Shown in pieces: positions 35,624 to 48,100 of a stretch of DNA of 64,000 nucleotides. Within the stretch, counting starts at the first letter, position 1. Each line of letters starts with the position of its first letter. The notes beneath the pieces were generated by a model. It had not been told where the DNA came from and made no database searches. It saw only the letters and a list, made by a program, of their open reading frames with translations. Location: contig BRXU01000002.1 of NCBI GenBank assembly GCA_030267565.1, forward strand, positions 2,603,501-2,667,500, given 5' to 3'. The translations under genes were made by a program, and so were the position numbers. The stretch comes from Pleodorina starrii (Eukaryota; Chlorophyta; Chlorophyceae; Chlamydomonadales; Volvocaceae).

Positions 35624-38600
35624 CTACGTCTGCACCCCCTGTGTTGAATCCTGCTGCTGCGCCTGAGGCAACGACCGCTCCCCCGCCTTTTTCTTGCCGC
35701 GCCTCCATCGCCGCGTTTTCTGCTTCACCACCGCCACCGCCGCCGGCGCCACCACGCCATCCGTTCCCGCAGCCACCACCACCTCCACCGCCTGCCCCTG
35801 CACGCCCTCCCCTGGCTGCGCCTGCGTCCCGTACGCCGGCTGCTGCTTCACAGCAGGCTGCCCCTGCTGCAGCTGCTGCCCCTGCTGCTGCTGCGACAAC
35901 GACTCCTTCTGCTGCTGCGTCTGCTGCTGTTGCGGCTGCGGCTGCTGCTGCAGCTTGGTATGGGACACAGGCTGCTGCTGCGGCTGCTGCGGCGCGGCCA
36001 GGCGCAGCTTCGCCTGCTTCGCTGCCCACGCGGCGTAGTTGGGCATGTCCGTGAGCGGTATCATCAACAGCTCGTAATAATACGACAAGTTACGGCAGCC
36101 GAAGGCCTGCAGCGCCGACAGCAGGCGCCGCCGGTGGTAGGGCCGCTGGTGCTGCAGCCGCTTGTAGTTTCGGTTAACCTGTGTCATCAGCTGGTCGTAC
36201 CAGGGACGGGGGATCGGCACCTGCGCCAAGAGGGCGGTGAGGGGGAGAAGGGACGTGGGTTATGGAGTGATTTGGACGGAATGCGAGGGGGCGGGGTACG
36301 GGGAGGAGTCGTAGGAAGTCCATATTTCGCAACGCAGCGAGACGGCAAGCAGGAGCGTTCGTGTGTGCAGCATCCAAGGACGGCGGGGCATGGCAGACCG
36401 GAACAACAGCCCCAAGAGGACCAGCGGCGCGCCAAGGTGGGAACTGCAATCGAGGCAAATGCGTAGCGTGGAGCCGGTCGTTTGCAGCCTCAAAACCAGA
36501 AGCCGCACGCGCATGTGCCTCCTGTGCAGTGTCTCCTGTGCCGCGCCGCAACTTCGCAAACCGTCGCAGCCCACTGCCCTCCCCTCGACGCGGGTGGTTT
36601 CGCCAGCCGGTAGGTTCCTATTGGAATCCAACATCAGCTCCAGCCCTTCTCCCTCCGACAACCAAGTTCGCTGGGCTGTGTCGAGCTGAATCAGGCCGCC
36701 TTCCAACGGCCAGTCCGTCCCAACGGCTCCTTACACTCGGGCACGGCCAAAGCCAGCCGAGTCCGCAACCCCCGTAAACTGCCGGCACACATACGCACAA
36801 GCAAGCATGCCATCCCCACCTTGAGCATGCCCAGCGCCCAGGCCAGGTTGGTGAGCTGCGCCATGCTGAACTCCCCGGCCTCCATCGCCCGGCCGCTCGC
36901 CTCCCACAGCGCCTCCAGCACGTCCTCCGGCGGCCGCAGCCCCAGGAACATCAGCCCGCGCACCAGCTGGCTCATCTCCACGCCCGACATGCCGCGCCGC
37001 GCCAGGACCTCCGCCGTCGGGACCATAAAAGCCTCCACCCAGGCCGGCCGCGGCTTGTACCTCAGCCGCCCCAGCGCGTGCGCCAACGTCGCCAGGCCGG
37101 CGCCGTCGAGCTCGCGTAGCCGCGGCCCCAGCGCCTCGAGGTACGACTCGATCCACGCCGGCGGCGGTTTGCCCTTCACGCGGCAGGCGCCATAAATCAT
37201 CATGGTCATTTGCACGTCCGTCATGGCGGGCAGGGCTCGCACGGAGCTGACGTAGAAGGCGTACATCCACCACCTGGGCGGACTGAGCCGCATGCCGCTC
37301 AGACCGTACAGCAGACCCGCGAACTCCCGCGGGCCCAGCGAGCCCAGCATCGAGTACGAGCCCAACAGCAGCCGCCGGCAGATGGAGCGCGACAGCAGCA
37401 GCGACAACCTACAGGGCCGCGCGCGCAAGTTCATGCGCCCCAGTGCGTAGCACAACGACGCGTACTGGGCGCCGCTCAAGGCCCTCGGCCCCGCCTCCGC
37501 CTCCTCCTCCGCTTCGAACTCGCCGCTGGCCAAGCCCCACCCCCGCCGCGCCGCCGCGCCTGCTGCCGCCGTCCTGCCGCGATTGCGCTGCCGCGCGACT
37601 TCGCTCGCATTCAGGATAAACCTCTCGCCTCCGCTGCCGCCGCCGCCCGGGCGGCCAGGTCCCGCGTCCGCGGCGCCTCCGCCACCGCCTTCCGGCGGCG
37701 GCGGCAGCGCCCGCTGGCTGTGTCGCAGCACGCGCTGCACTGCCAGCAGGGTGTGCTCCGCCCGCGGTCGATGCGTCAAGGGCAACCGGTTGAGTGCGTG
37801 CACGACGCGGACGAGGTCGAGGCCCGACATGCGCGGCGCCGCAAAGGCGACCCGCCGGGTGAGCATGTCCCACACTCGGTCAAAGGCGCTGCGGCGGTTC
37901 CGGAGCCGGCCCACGTGGCCATCTGCCCGGAACCGCGCCAGCCGCTCCAGCGTCGCAACCAGGTGGTCAACCGAAAACGCGCGCCCTTGATTCAGGAACA
38001 GCCGCGCCAGCCGCCCCCAGGTGGGCGCGCTGCGAATGTGCCACATGATCCGCACGGCCCGCGCCAGCTCCTTCCGCTGCCGCACCAGCTGTGTCTCCCG
38101 CTCCTCCAGCTGCATGTCCTTCTGCGCCTCCGCTGCCTCCAACAGAAATCCCAGAACGTCCTGTAGGCCGCCCGGAGGTGACGGCCCCTCGCCGTCCGGG
38201 GTTGCCACCGCCGGCGCCGCTGCTACCGCCGGCGCCGGTACAGGCGCCGCCGTTGCCCGCGGCTCGCCTATCGGCGCCGGTGCAGGCGCGCCTGCGGCGG
38301 CCCCGGGCGCCGAGCTCAGCCGCTCCTCGAACCGCAGCAAGCCGCTCCAGGTGCGGCTGATGAGCTCCGTCCGCACCGCCTCGTCACGCGCCAGCAACAG
38401 CTCCGAAGTATCCACCACCCGTGTGCGCGCGCGTTTCCGTTGGACCTTCAATGGCGCCGAACCCGCGCCTGGGGCGGCACCGGCGGCACCGGCCGCGCCT
38501 CCGCCAGCGCCCTCCGCGCCGCCGGCGGCACTTCCGGCGGCAGCCTGCTCTGCCGACGCGGACGCTGTCGCCGTGCGATACACGCGCTGGACGTTGGAGG

Positions 38601-39195
38601 CCCCACCGGGGCCCGACGGCGGCTCCAGCTGAAGGGAATCCAGTAGCGGCACGAGCGCGTCAGCGCTGGCCGTGGTCGCGGAGAGGTTGCCGGCAATTGA
38701 GGAACCCGCGTAAAGCTGCGCAGCCTCTGCAGGGACCTGGGCTGGTGGAGAGGGGCCCGCCGGCCGGCCGGCGGGCGCGGTAGCGCTGCCACCCCCGGCG
38801 GCAACAGCCCTGGGCCGCGGAAAGGCGGGGAAGGCGGGAGGGCTGGCGCCGCTACCGCCGCCGACGGGCCGGTGCAGACCTGGGGGCCCGCCATCGAGGC
38901 TGCTGGTGCTGGAGCTTGCGCTCGTGCTGGTGCTAGCGGTCCGGCTACTAATGCGTCGGCTTTCGAGCTGCTCCAACGCTAGCTGGTTTGGGTCGTCGCT
39001 GCCGCCATCGGTATCGCTGCCGGCGCCGTCTTCATTGAGGCCCAGCGCTGCGTGCAGGGCTGCGTCGTCCGCACCGGCCACAATCTTGCTGTCCGTTCCG
39101 GTGAGGTCGCTGATGACAGCTGGCCTGGGCGCCTGCGTGGGATTTCCAGCAAGGCGGTGGGCCCCAAGACCGAGAAAACCCTGGCCAAAAGGCAT
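35624..39195 (-). CDS. Octotricopeptide-repeat (OPR) protein, probable organelle RNA factor
   Basis: Two exons, 39195-36820 and 36220-35624, joined AAG|GTGGGG ... GCGCAG|GTG in phase 0; 990 aa from MPFGQGF. The first third is disordered and Ser/Ala/Gly-rich. From about residue 440 on there are degenerate 38-residue helical repeats with the OPR look, such as LATLAHALGRLRYKPRPAWV, LTNLAWALGMLK, and VPIPRPWYDQL just after the junction. The C-terminus is Gln-rich and then basic. OPR proteins of chlorophytes bind RNA and govern stability, splicing or translation of chloroplast or mitochondrial transcripts; the target here cannot be read from sequence. The frame stays open upstream of the chosen ATG but has no earlier in-frame ATG. 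A targeting peptide may therefore be on an unseen exon. Confidence 0.8.
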
Positions 39196-40422
39196 AGCAG
39201 GATCTAATCGTGAAGGATTATAAGTTGGCCGGGGTGTGATGGGGTGCAGGTGCGTGGGTAAGAGATCCGAGTAATGAGGGATGCTGGGATCCCCAGCCTG
39301 GGGAGGCCGTTCGCTGGCGGAAAAGCCCACACGGGGCGCTGCGGGCAGACGACGCGCCCTGCGACAGACACTTTCCTCAAATAACAACTGCTTACCGCAT
39401 CCCTCGCGATGCGTGTTCCCCTGAGCTGCGTCTCTGCAGCCCTCCGCGTGCGTACACGGCAGCGACTCCCGATCTGTGGCGCAGAGGGCCGCAAGGAAGT
39501 GAACGGTCAAGGCGCCACCGCGGGATTGGGACGTCCTTATACGGATGATGTGGTTTGACCATACACTTACCCAGGCGCAGGGCAAGGAAGCTCGCTGGCT
39601 GTGCGTACTTGACTGGGCTCGCCTGCAAGCACAGCGAAGGACGGGGCCGCTTGGCGTTAGATCTCCGCGGATCCATACAATCAGACATCTATCATGTAAA
39701 TATAGCTATTCTCTTGCGCAATTAGCTGGCCAAGACCCTTCCGATTGGCCAGTCGCGTGCATTCTCACCTGGTGCCCGCCGCCCCCTCGCTGATGCTGTT
39801 ACACAGTCGCTCAAAACGAATTCCTAACATCACGATACAGACGACGCGTAGGGACTCCTGGTCGCTATACGAGGCTTTACCATTGAGCGGCAGACATTTA
39901 TCCGGACGTTGGTGTGAGGTTTACACACAGAACCGTAACAAGCTATGGGTAAGAGTTCAAGGTGAGCTTCTGAAGTGCTATTGCAACTTTGTCAGAATCA
40001 TACATTGATTGGCGTTGTGTTCCTGACATCAAGAAGAACTGCAAGCCAAATGCTTGCAAGGAATTGGTAAAGCTCAGATTGTCAAATATAAACAAGATGC
40101 CATATTCGATGTCCAAGTGCTCATGGAGCAAGAAACAAGATCAATCATGCAAGACACTGTACGGCTAGGTTGGGTTTAGAGGCATGCCGCTCTGGAGGCA
40201 TGTCGCGGCCCAAGTAGTCGTGACAGATTCTACAGTAGACGCCTGAAGTGCACTTATCGAAACGCTTCTAATTAAACTTGCTGCCTCCAGGAGTTCACTT
40301 CAAGTTCCGGAAATAGTTCCCTGCCCGATTGCCTCTTAGCAAAGACTGCGGAACTAGCTCAAAGTACATCTCTGGTGAACTCACACCTCTTCAACACACT
40401 TTCTCCGCGGTAACTGTCAGTG
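39196..40422. other. Divergent intergenic region
   Basis: Lies between the OPR gene (minus) and the WW-domain gene (plus), so it should carry both promoters. The section 39650-40400 is distinctly AT-richer than the flanking genes. No TATA or other motif could be assigned with confidence. Confidence 0.55.
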
Positions 40423-41449
40423 ATGGCTCTCCTTCTCGCCGGCCGTCGGCTGCCAGTTCTCCGATACCTGTCAACTTTGGCATCGTATCAGAGGGATAAC
40501 GTCTTTGGCTTACACACAAGCAGCGCCGGTCATTACAGCAGTGCCGGTGGCAGCCCCACCAGCGGCAGCGGGAGCGCCAACGACGAGCCTGCCAAGACCA
40601 GCCCCGAAACTCCAGCCGCGTCTGCAGCGACCGCGGCGGGCCCAACCCCGGGCGAGGCAGGCACGCAGCCGACATCCACATCCCAGCCTGCCACTGTGGG
40701 AGACGACGACGAGTGGACGGAGGTGGTTCACAGCTCGGGGTCTATTTACTACTGGAACCAACGGACAGGTGCGGCCACCGTGTTCTGGGCATCGAGCTCT
40801 GCCGGTCTGCCGGAGCAGCTCTGCCTCTGCTGGTTGTGGGTTTGCCGAAGCTGTGCTGGAAACCACCATCGGGCGGTCGAGCTTCATCCCCTGGCTGCGT
40901 ACGTTTTGTCCGGCTTGCTGTCCGGGCGCGCACAGCGGGCGGGTACAGCGCGACAACCGGTACAGCCCACCGTCCACCACAACCTAGCCAACTCCAAGCA
41001 GCGCAACCCCCACGTGACCGCTTCGCCGAACCGAATTACGAATTCGTGCCACCGTGTGAGACGCTGGGTCCAAGAGAGTCGTCGGGTCTGCCCGCCTCTG
41101 CGCGCCAATGATGCGGATCTGCCTTCCTGCAATGCCCTCTCCCTCGTTGCCTCTCCTCTCCTCTTCTCTCCTCTCCACCGCAGGGGAGACCACACAGCTG
41201 GGCGAGCCGAAGCCCAAGGCAGAGCGCGGCAGCGGCGGAAGGGGCGCCGGAAGCGACAGCGGCAATGGGGCGGGTGCGGAGGGCGGCGGCTCGGCGGGAC
41301 GCAGCGGCGGTGATGGCGGGGAGCGCGGCGCGGCGGGTCACACGCACGACCCGCGCGCTGAGGCTCACCTTGAAGACCGCACCGGCACGTATGCCTCCAT
41401 GGGCGTCCTCATCGGCGCGTTCCTGGGCTGGGTGTCGCAGTTTGTCTAA
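40423..41449 (+). CDS. Small WW-domain membrane protein, probably mitochondrial
   Basis: Two exons, 40423-40768 and 41184-41449, joined ACAG|GTGCGG ... CACCGCAG|GG in phase 1; 203 aa. The start MALLLAGRRLPVLRYLSTL is Arg-rich and amphipathic, like a mitochondrial presequence. Residues about 95-125 form a WW domain: DDEWTEVVHSSGS, IYYWNQRT, and across the splice GETTQLGEPKP. Trp98 and the aromatic strand are present, but the second signature Trp is replaced (QLGEP), so proline-ligand binding may be altered. A Gly-rich linker follows. The extreme C-terminus (YASMGVLIGAFLGWVSQFV) can span a membrane as a tail anchor or last helix. This is the only plus-strand gene in the window. Confidence 0.75.
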
Positions 41450-42621
41450 TCCGCCTCCCTGTCCGCACTGGCGGCCTTGCATTGTATGGCATGGCGATGT
41501 GGGTCGCACGCGGGCCGGTGATTACGAGCACCGAGCACCGGTAGAGGGAGTTGCCGACATATCAAACTACCAGGCTGCTGTAGTGCGCTTGGGGGCCGGG
41601 CAAGCCGACTACGGTGCTCTGGGCGGGCAGATGCGCGTGCATTACGTCGTTACTGCGTCCGACGGCGGGGCTCGCGCGGCCTGCGTGCGCGGCGGCTCTG
41701 GTGGTGTGGCTGCGTCTAGCGAGGTTTGAGCGGGGCGGTGCAGGGCGCCGTGGCGTATCGGGTACCGATAGTTGCCGGGGGCGCCGGCGCGACAGGTCGG
41801 CAGACGGCAGGATGGGAGTCGTCTGCCGGTGACGACGTGCGTATGGCAGGGTTGAAGCTACGGCGCGCGCTTCGCTTGGAGCCCGGGGACGCCGGGACTG
41901 CATGGAAAGTGAACTTGCGTGCGTTGCCCCCCGCGCCGCGGCGCGGGATGGGCCAAGGAGGCGGTGGGGGATAGGCATGGCTTGCTCGTGGCCACGGGTG
42001 GCGCACAGCAGCCATGAGTCGAAGAGTGGTGTAGCCATAAGTTGGAGAGCAGTGGTCTTAAGAGCTGCTTGCAAGGGCCCAGCATGGGCAAGATGACGTG
42101 CACTGAGCCGGGTTTGGGGGGTTGTGAGGTTAGGGTATACGACCGCAGGTGCTGGCGCACGGGACCGCCACGGCACCTTGGAGCCGCGCGGCGGCGAGGC
42201 GGATCCCAGATCACCAAAAGCCGTTTTGGCGTGGTGCTTGTGTGTGCACATGGCTGACTTTCGGCTAAACGTAGAACTGGTCGGCTAGGATTTCCGGCAT
42301 TGCCGTGTCCCCCTCGCTCGGGGGTGTTCTGCCAGAAGGGCTGCGGCCAGCTTCAGATGCGCAAGCAAATGATATTACATTGCAAATGCTATCACATTCT
42401 CCTGAGTCAAGAGTTGACGTCAATAAATGATACGAGCTGCCCGGAATCGACGGGTGACCCGTGGACCGCGTCCCCACTTGTGCCCGTCAAATCGGTGTAC
42501 ACCTTCGGCAGCGCAGCTAAAAAGCAAGCGATGTCAACGAAAGCAAAAGGCACGGAGATGTCTGCGACGCCTGCGATGCCGCAACTAAGATGACTGCTTG
42601 CGGTGGGGAACTTGGGGCATT

Positions 42622-42626
42622 TGTAA
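42622..42626 (+). terminator. Candidate TGTAA polyadenylation signal
   Basis: TGTAA on the plus strand about 1.2 kb after the WW-domain gene stop. It is the first such motif I noticed downstream. Weak evidence alone. Confidence 0.3.
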
Positions 42627-44730
42627 GCTTGGAGCTGCCTGCGTACTAGTAGCGCATTCCGTATAGTAGGGAAACCATTACCTCCCCGATTTGGAGGGAA
42701 GTTATTGCCTTACCAGTACTGATGGCTTTGCATTTGTAGCCATCCATAAGCGGGAGAGAGTTAATATGAAGGCACCGGTACATTCTCGGACGCCAATGCT
42801 GTAAATGGTCGCACCCATGCAGAAATGATTTCGTCTCCGAAAGCGGTTGCCCTTACACTGGCCTGCGTGTGTCCGCACTGGCTGGCGAGGCTGTCCAGCC
42901 AAGCCAAGCCGGTTCTTGAACCGTCCATTCCATGCAAATCGCGCCGAGCTGTCAGCTGACCTGGCATCGTTCACGTACGGCGTCTTCACTGCCCCAAGCC
43001 CCGGCGCCTTGAAATCATTGGCCTCCGCTTGCAAGCCATCTTCCAGAACACTTCAACAGTCAAAAGTTGCTGTCGACGTTCTACAGAGCTGAGTGTGGAG
43101 CAGAAGAGAGTGAGAGGAGCGTTATGCGAGAGGAGGGTTCTGGCGCTTGCTGGCGCTAGACTGTTTGGCCATGACAGCAAGGAGCTAGGGACGCCACAGA
43201 CGGCCAAGGCTTAACTGGAGTCGCGAAGAGGCAACAGGTAACAACTTTGCCCGAATCAGATTCCCATGGCGCGGGACAGCGGGCGACGCAAGCATTAAGA
43301 CAAGTCGTTGGATTTGCTGCCATGGCTTGATTTCTTGTCAAGTGACTACGCCTGTCGGATACGAAGCCCATGGTCACGGAGTTTTTGCCTTCTACCCCCT
43401 GATGCAGGATGTGAACGCGTTGAAGGCCCCGTTTGAAGAGACCACAGAAAGCGGAGGGAAAAGCGGATTGAAGAGAGATGCGTCGAGAAAGAGGATCTGC
43501 GGAGCTGAATGTGCAGTTATTGCTCGGACGTAGGGGGAGGGTTTCCTTCCGTGTTGCGCCCCACGCCGCACGCACGTGTGCGGTGCATGGACGCCCGCCT
43601 GCTGCTGGCTGGGCGGCCACGGGAGGGCTTCTCCTCGACGCGCCGGAGCGAGTTCTTGCTGCAGGTGAAGTGGCCACGCGTAGCTGCAGGTTAGGTTGCA
43701 CGCCCTAGGACGTGCAGTGGGCCCATCATTTTGGGCTGTGCTAAGCTGATTCATGAAGCAAGGCTTCACACTGTCGCCTACGTGAGTTGTGAGCCTCAAC
43801 CGCAGTCATGCGGGAACAATTTTGATTCAAATGTGAAAGTAGCGTGAGGTGAGGCGAGGTGTGATGACAAGGCGTGTACATTAGTGTTCGGCTTGGCCCG
43901 CGCATATGCACCAAGCCCCGTGAAGAGAAGACGTATGACACACGAGCGCTCACAGTCCCAACGCAAGGGGCTGGAACCCCGGCCTGAACCCAATCCGCCC
44001 TCAAACGGCGACCGTTTTCGCGGCCTGCCGTCCATTTGCGGCGGCCGCTGTGCACTTTGCATGCGTTTTGGAAGGTGCCGCAGCGTTCGGTAGCTGCCGC
44101 ATTCTGGAAATGTTTTTGTTGACGTCTGCATGAAACCCCAAGTACCTTTGGCATCTTTGGTTGTGTATGGCTGGCACATCCGTAGCGCTCGGATGTTCCA
44201 CCCGTCGTAGGGCGTCCATCGTCCCTACACATCGTCGTGCTCGGGCCCCTTGCATGGAAGGGGTGGTGGTGCTGACGAGTGTGTCTCATTCGGCAGGTGC
44301 GCATTTGTTCGTGTGTGGTGCTGTGTTTGTTTCTGTATGGTTTCTGTATCGGTTATGTGCATCTGGCTTGATTGTTTTGAATGGCGCAGCAACAGCCGTA
44401 GGACCGACAGGTGATGTCGGTGTACTGGCTAGCGTGCAAGTCATGGAGGTGACTTTCCACGTCCGCCCGGCATGAGGGCAAACTCTGTAACCGAACAGCC
44501 AGGACTTGCCGCCTCGGCAGTTTGTTCCGCTTTTAGACAGGATTCCGGCTTCTTCCTTCGGGCCTCGGTTAAACACGTTGAGGCGGCGAGGGTCAGGGGC
44601 TGACAGCAGCGAACATGACCGTGGAAATGGTACCATGGGACTCGCCGACTCACTCACCATTGTCCTTTACAGACCACCCGGCAGCAGCAGCAGCAACTGT
44701 TTGCAGCACCTTACAGCTCGCAGGGCAGAC

Positions 44731-44735
44731 TTACA
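44731..44735 (-). terminator. Candidate TGTAA polyadenylation signal of LRR gene
   Basis: TGTAA on the minus strand about 380 bases after the leucine-rich-repeat gene stop; a second copy is at 44711-44715. Spacing is normal for a 3' UTR in this group. Confidence 0.45.
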
Positions 44736-45112
44736 CAGTGCTCCCCCCTGTGGTGCCAGCAACTGCATTCCCCGCCATCAACACGGGGAGCAGCAGCGGC
44801 AAAGGCCGAATGCGCCACCACCACAGAATGCCCCTCCCCCCCGAACACCGCGCACAAGGCTGCTGCACGCCACTCGCAGCCACACAGCGCACTGCCGTAT
44901 TGCGGGCGGCGTGGCCGGCAGCAACAGGCATACTCGCGCACGCGTGTGACGTGCCCCTGCCAGGCTCCCCTCCACCCCGTGCCCCCCGGGTGTGCCCCCC
45001 GGGTATGTTTCCGCGCCAGTCCATCAGCCGAGTCCATCAGGCAGTCAGTCCAACAGGCAGGCAAGCAGGCAGGCAGCCGTCCCGTCGGTCAGCCAGGTAA
45101 TCAGGTACGCGG

Positions 45113-48100
45113 TCAGTCGATGGTCAGGCACTTGAACACGCACAGCGGCATGCGGGGTGACAGTTGCCGCATCCAAGCCTCCGCCTGCCGGGCCTGGCGG
45201 GAGGGGCACAGCTGCACCAGGCTGCGCAGACCCGGCATCTGGGCCAAGAGCTGCTGACCGGCGGGCCTGCGCGGGGGGGGCGTGTGGGAGGGAGCGGGGA
45301 GGCAGCGGGTCGGGGGGTCCCGGCATGGGTCCGAAAACCTCCCACCCACCCACCCGAAAACCTCCCACCCACCCGAAAACCTCCCACCCATACACGCTGC
45401 GCTCTCGTCCTTACTACCCCCCCCCCACTCACCCAGGCCAGCCGCCCATCCACCCACCCATGCCGCGGCTTCGTCTCCATTGTCACCCACCCACCCACCC
45501 AGCCAACCATCCACCCACCCAGCCACCCACCCCACGTGTTCGCACACCGCAAGCTCCCGCAGCTCCCTCAGCCCGCCCAGTGCCGCCAGCAGCCGCTCCT
45601 GCGCCTCCGCCCCCTGCACCTCCCAGCACAGCGCCTGCAGCGCAACCAGCCGCGGAAGGAACTCCGCCAGAAGTCGCATAGAGCCGCAGCTGCGCCCCAC
45701 ATCCAACAACCCCCCGCCTCCACCTCCCACCCCGCCACCCCGCCACCCGGGTGCGCCGTCTGCGTCACCCGCAGCGAGCGAAGCGAGGCGGCACAGCAGT
45801 CCACCAGCGCCTCAAGCTCCGAAACCATCAGAAGCTGCGCGGCGCGCTGGGCGACGGTGGTAGCGCAGGCGGGGCCGGGGGCTGAGGTGGAGGCGGAGGT
45901 GGAGGCGAGGTGGCAGCCTGCCAGCGTCAGGCGGGTCAGGTGGCTGCAGCCCGCGGCCGGCAGCAGCGCGGACAGCGGCGGCAGGGCGCAGGACAGCGCG
46001 GAGAGACTGGCTAGGCGGGGAAGCAGTGGCGCGGCGGCGGCGGCGGCCGCGGCCGCGGCGGCGGTGGTGGGCTGTGCCGGCGGCAGGCGCAGCGTCACGC
46101 GCACGAGGCTGAGGTGCTGCAGGGAGCCGGGCAGCCAGGAGGCCTGCAGCAGGGCGGCTGCGGGCGGGAACCGGGGAGGTGACGCGGGAGGTAACGAGGG
46201 AGCGAAGCGCGGGCGCAGTGAGGGCGGCGGAGCGAGGGACACACTTGGGGCATACCGGTATGCACAAACAGCAATCGATCGCTGCTCTCGACTCACCGGG
46301 TATGTCCAGATGCAGGGACACAAGCGCCTGCAGCAGCGACAGACGACGCAGCGGGTTTAAGGCATGACCCGCCGCGCCGAAGAAGCCGCCGCCGCCGCCG
46401 CTGCCCCCGGCTGCGACAGCGGCGCTGCCATCCTCCCCCTCCTCCTCCTCCTCCTCCTGCGGGGGAAACTCGTCACCTTCATCGCGCTCCTCCTCCTCGT
46501 CGTCGATCTGCTCCTCCTCCTCGTAACGGCTGCAAAACCGGCCCAGTTCGGGCCCCCGGAGCTGCAGACTGAGGTGCTCCAGAGCCGGAGGGGGCAGCAC
46601 ACCACCACCACCACCACCACCACATGGCGCTGCGGCCGCCCGGGCGCCGCCCCCCAACGGCTGCTGCTGCTGCTGCCGCCGTTGCGGCTCGTCGGCAGCC
46701 ACGGTAGGAGGCAGCGGCAGTGGCGGCGGCGGCGGCGGCGGTGCGCCGGTGGCTCCCGCTGACGCCGTTTCGGTCGAGCCCGACGGGCCCCCAGCGCGCG
46801 CCGCGGCCCCGGGCCTGACCCGCGCAGGTGGCGACCGACCCATGGGACACTCGGCAGGCTGGGGCTGGGGCTGGGGCAGGAGCGCGTACAGCCAGCGCGG
46901 GCAGCTGGTTTCCAGCTCCAGCGCCCGGAGACTGGGTCGCCGGATCAGCTGGAGCAGGCAGTCAGGCTGGTCGGAGGGAGGGGCGGCCCCGCCGGGTTCG
47001 GTGGATCGGTGCCGGCACCAGTCCGGTAGCGGGCGAGTGTTGGGTGGAAAGTAAAAAGAACACGAAAATATTGAGGCCAAAGCGAAGGCAGCTGGTGGCG
47101 GCTCACAGCGGCCACAGCCCCGCCACAGGCGTGACCGCACCACCCCATCCCGCCGCAATCCAATCGGTGGCTTCGGAGCCCCTCGATCAAAAGAAACCCA
47201 GCCCGCGCCCCCTGCTCCACGCCCCCTGCCCCCCGCCCCACGCAGCCATGCTAGAGCAGGTGTGTATGCTGCGCGTGCGCGCCAGCACCCAGCAGCCCCA
47301 CTCTGCCCGCGGCCCCTCCCTGCCCCCGGCCATCTCCTGCACACATCATTCTGCAGTCGTGCACCCCTGCTCATTTGCTGGTTTCCGCCTGGTCCCCACC
47401 TGGCCGCACTCGGCCCTGTCCAACGGCGGCCGCCGGATGTCGCGCAGCGAGAGACTCCGCAGCTCCGAAACCGCCTCCAACGTGTACGGCACCAGCTCGC
47501 CGCCACCCGCCAGCTTCCAATCCTGCGGGGGGGGGGGCGCGCATGCCATCGCTAAATTCGCAGGTCGCGACACCGCACCGGAGCGCATCCCGAGCCACGC
47601 GAGAGAGAGAGGCACACCCACCTGCGGGCCCTGCGGGTCCGTCAGCGCCAGTGACACCACCCTGCAGCCCGGCAGGCTAGCCGCCACCGCATTCAGCGCC
47701 GCGGGTGCCGCCATGCAGCGGCCTAGCCAGCTGCTGCAGCAAGTGCGGATGTCCACGGCCACGTCCGCGACCGCCGCCGCCGCTTTCACGGCGCCGTCGC
47801 CTCCGCCGATGCCAGTGCCAATGCCGCATGCCGAGCTCCTCCGGGCGCCTTGGGCGTGGGTGCAGCCCCCAGCTCCTGCTTCTCCGCCTCCGCCGCCGCC
47901 GCCGCCTCCATGGCCGTGTCCATCCCGCTGCCGGCCGCCGGGCGACTGCAGCGGTGACAGCGGCGGCGGCGGCGGCGGCGGCTGGTGGGGTTCCCACAGC
48001 CGCCAATCAAAGTCCTGCCAGATGAGCAAGACCTGGTTGTCTTCCGTCGGCGAGTCGCGGATGCGGCACAGCCCACCAGCACCAGCACCACCACCGACCC

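Larger units (their letters stand above)
41450..45112. other. Convergent spacer, no supported gene
   Basis: Lies between the 3' ends of the WW-domain gene (plus) and the leucine-rich-repeat gene (minus). Several ORFs of 60-230 codons occur on both strands, but none shows domain motifs, balanced composition or a consistent exon chain. Base composition from 42240 to 44500 is close to even, unlike the genes. That could mean old mobile-element sequence, but I see no terminal repeats. Confidence 0.45.

Noticed and set aside
41562..42251. 229-codon minus-strand ORF
   Set aside because: Its start is weak, composition is Arg/Pro/His/Ser-rich as expected from antisense GC-rich DNA, and it has no motif or splice partner.
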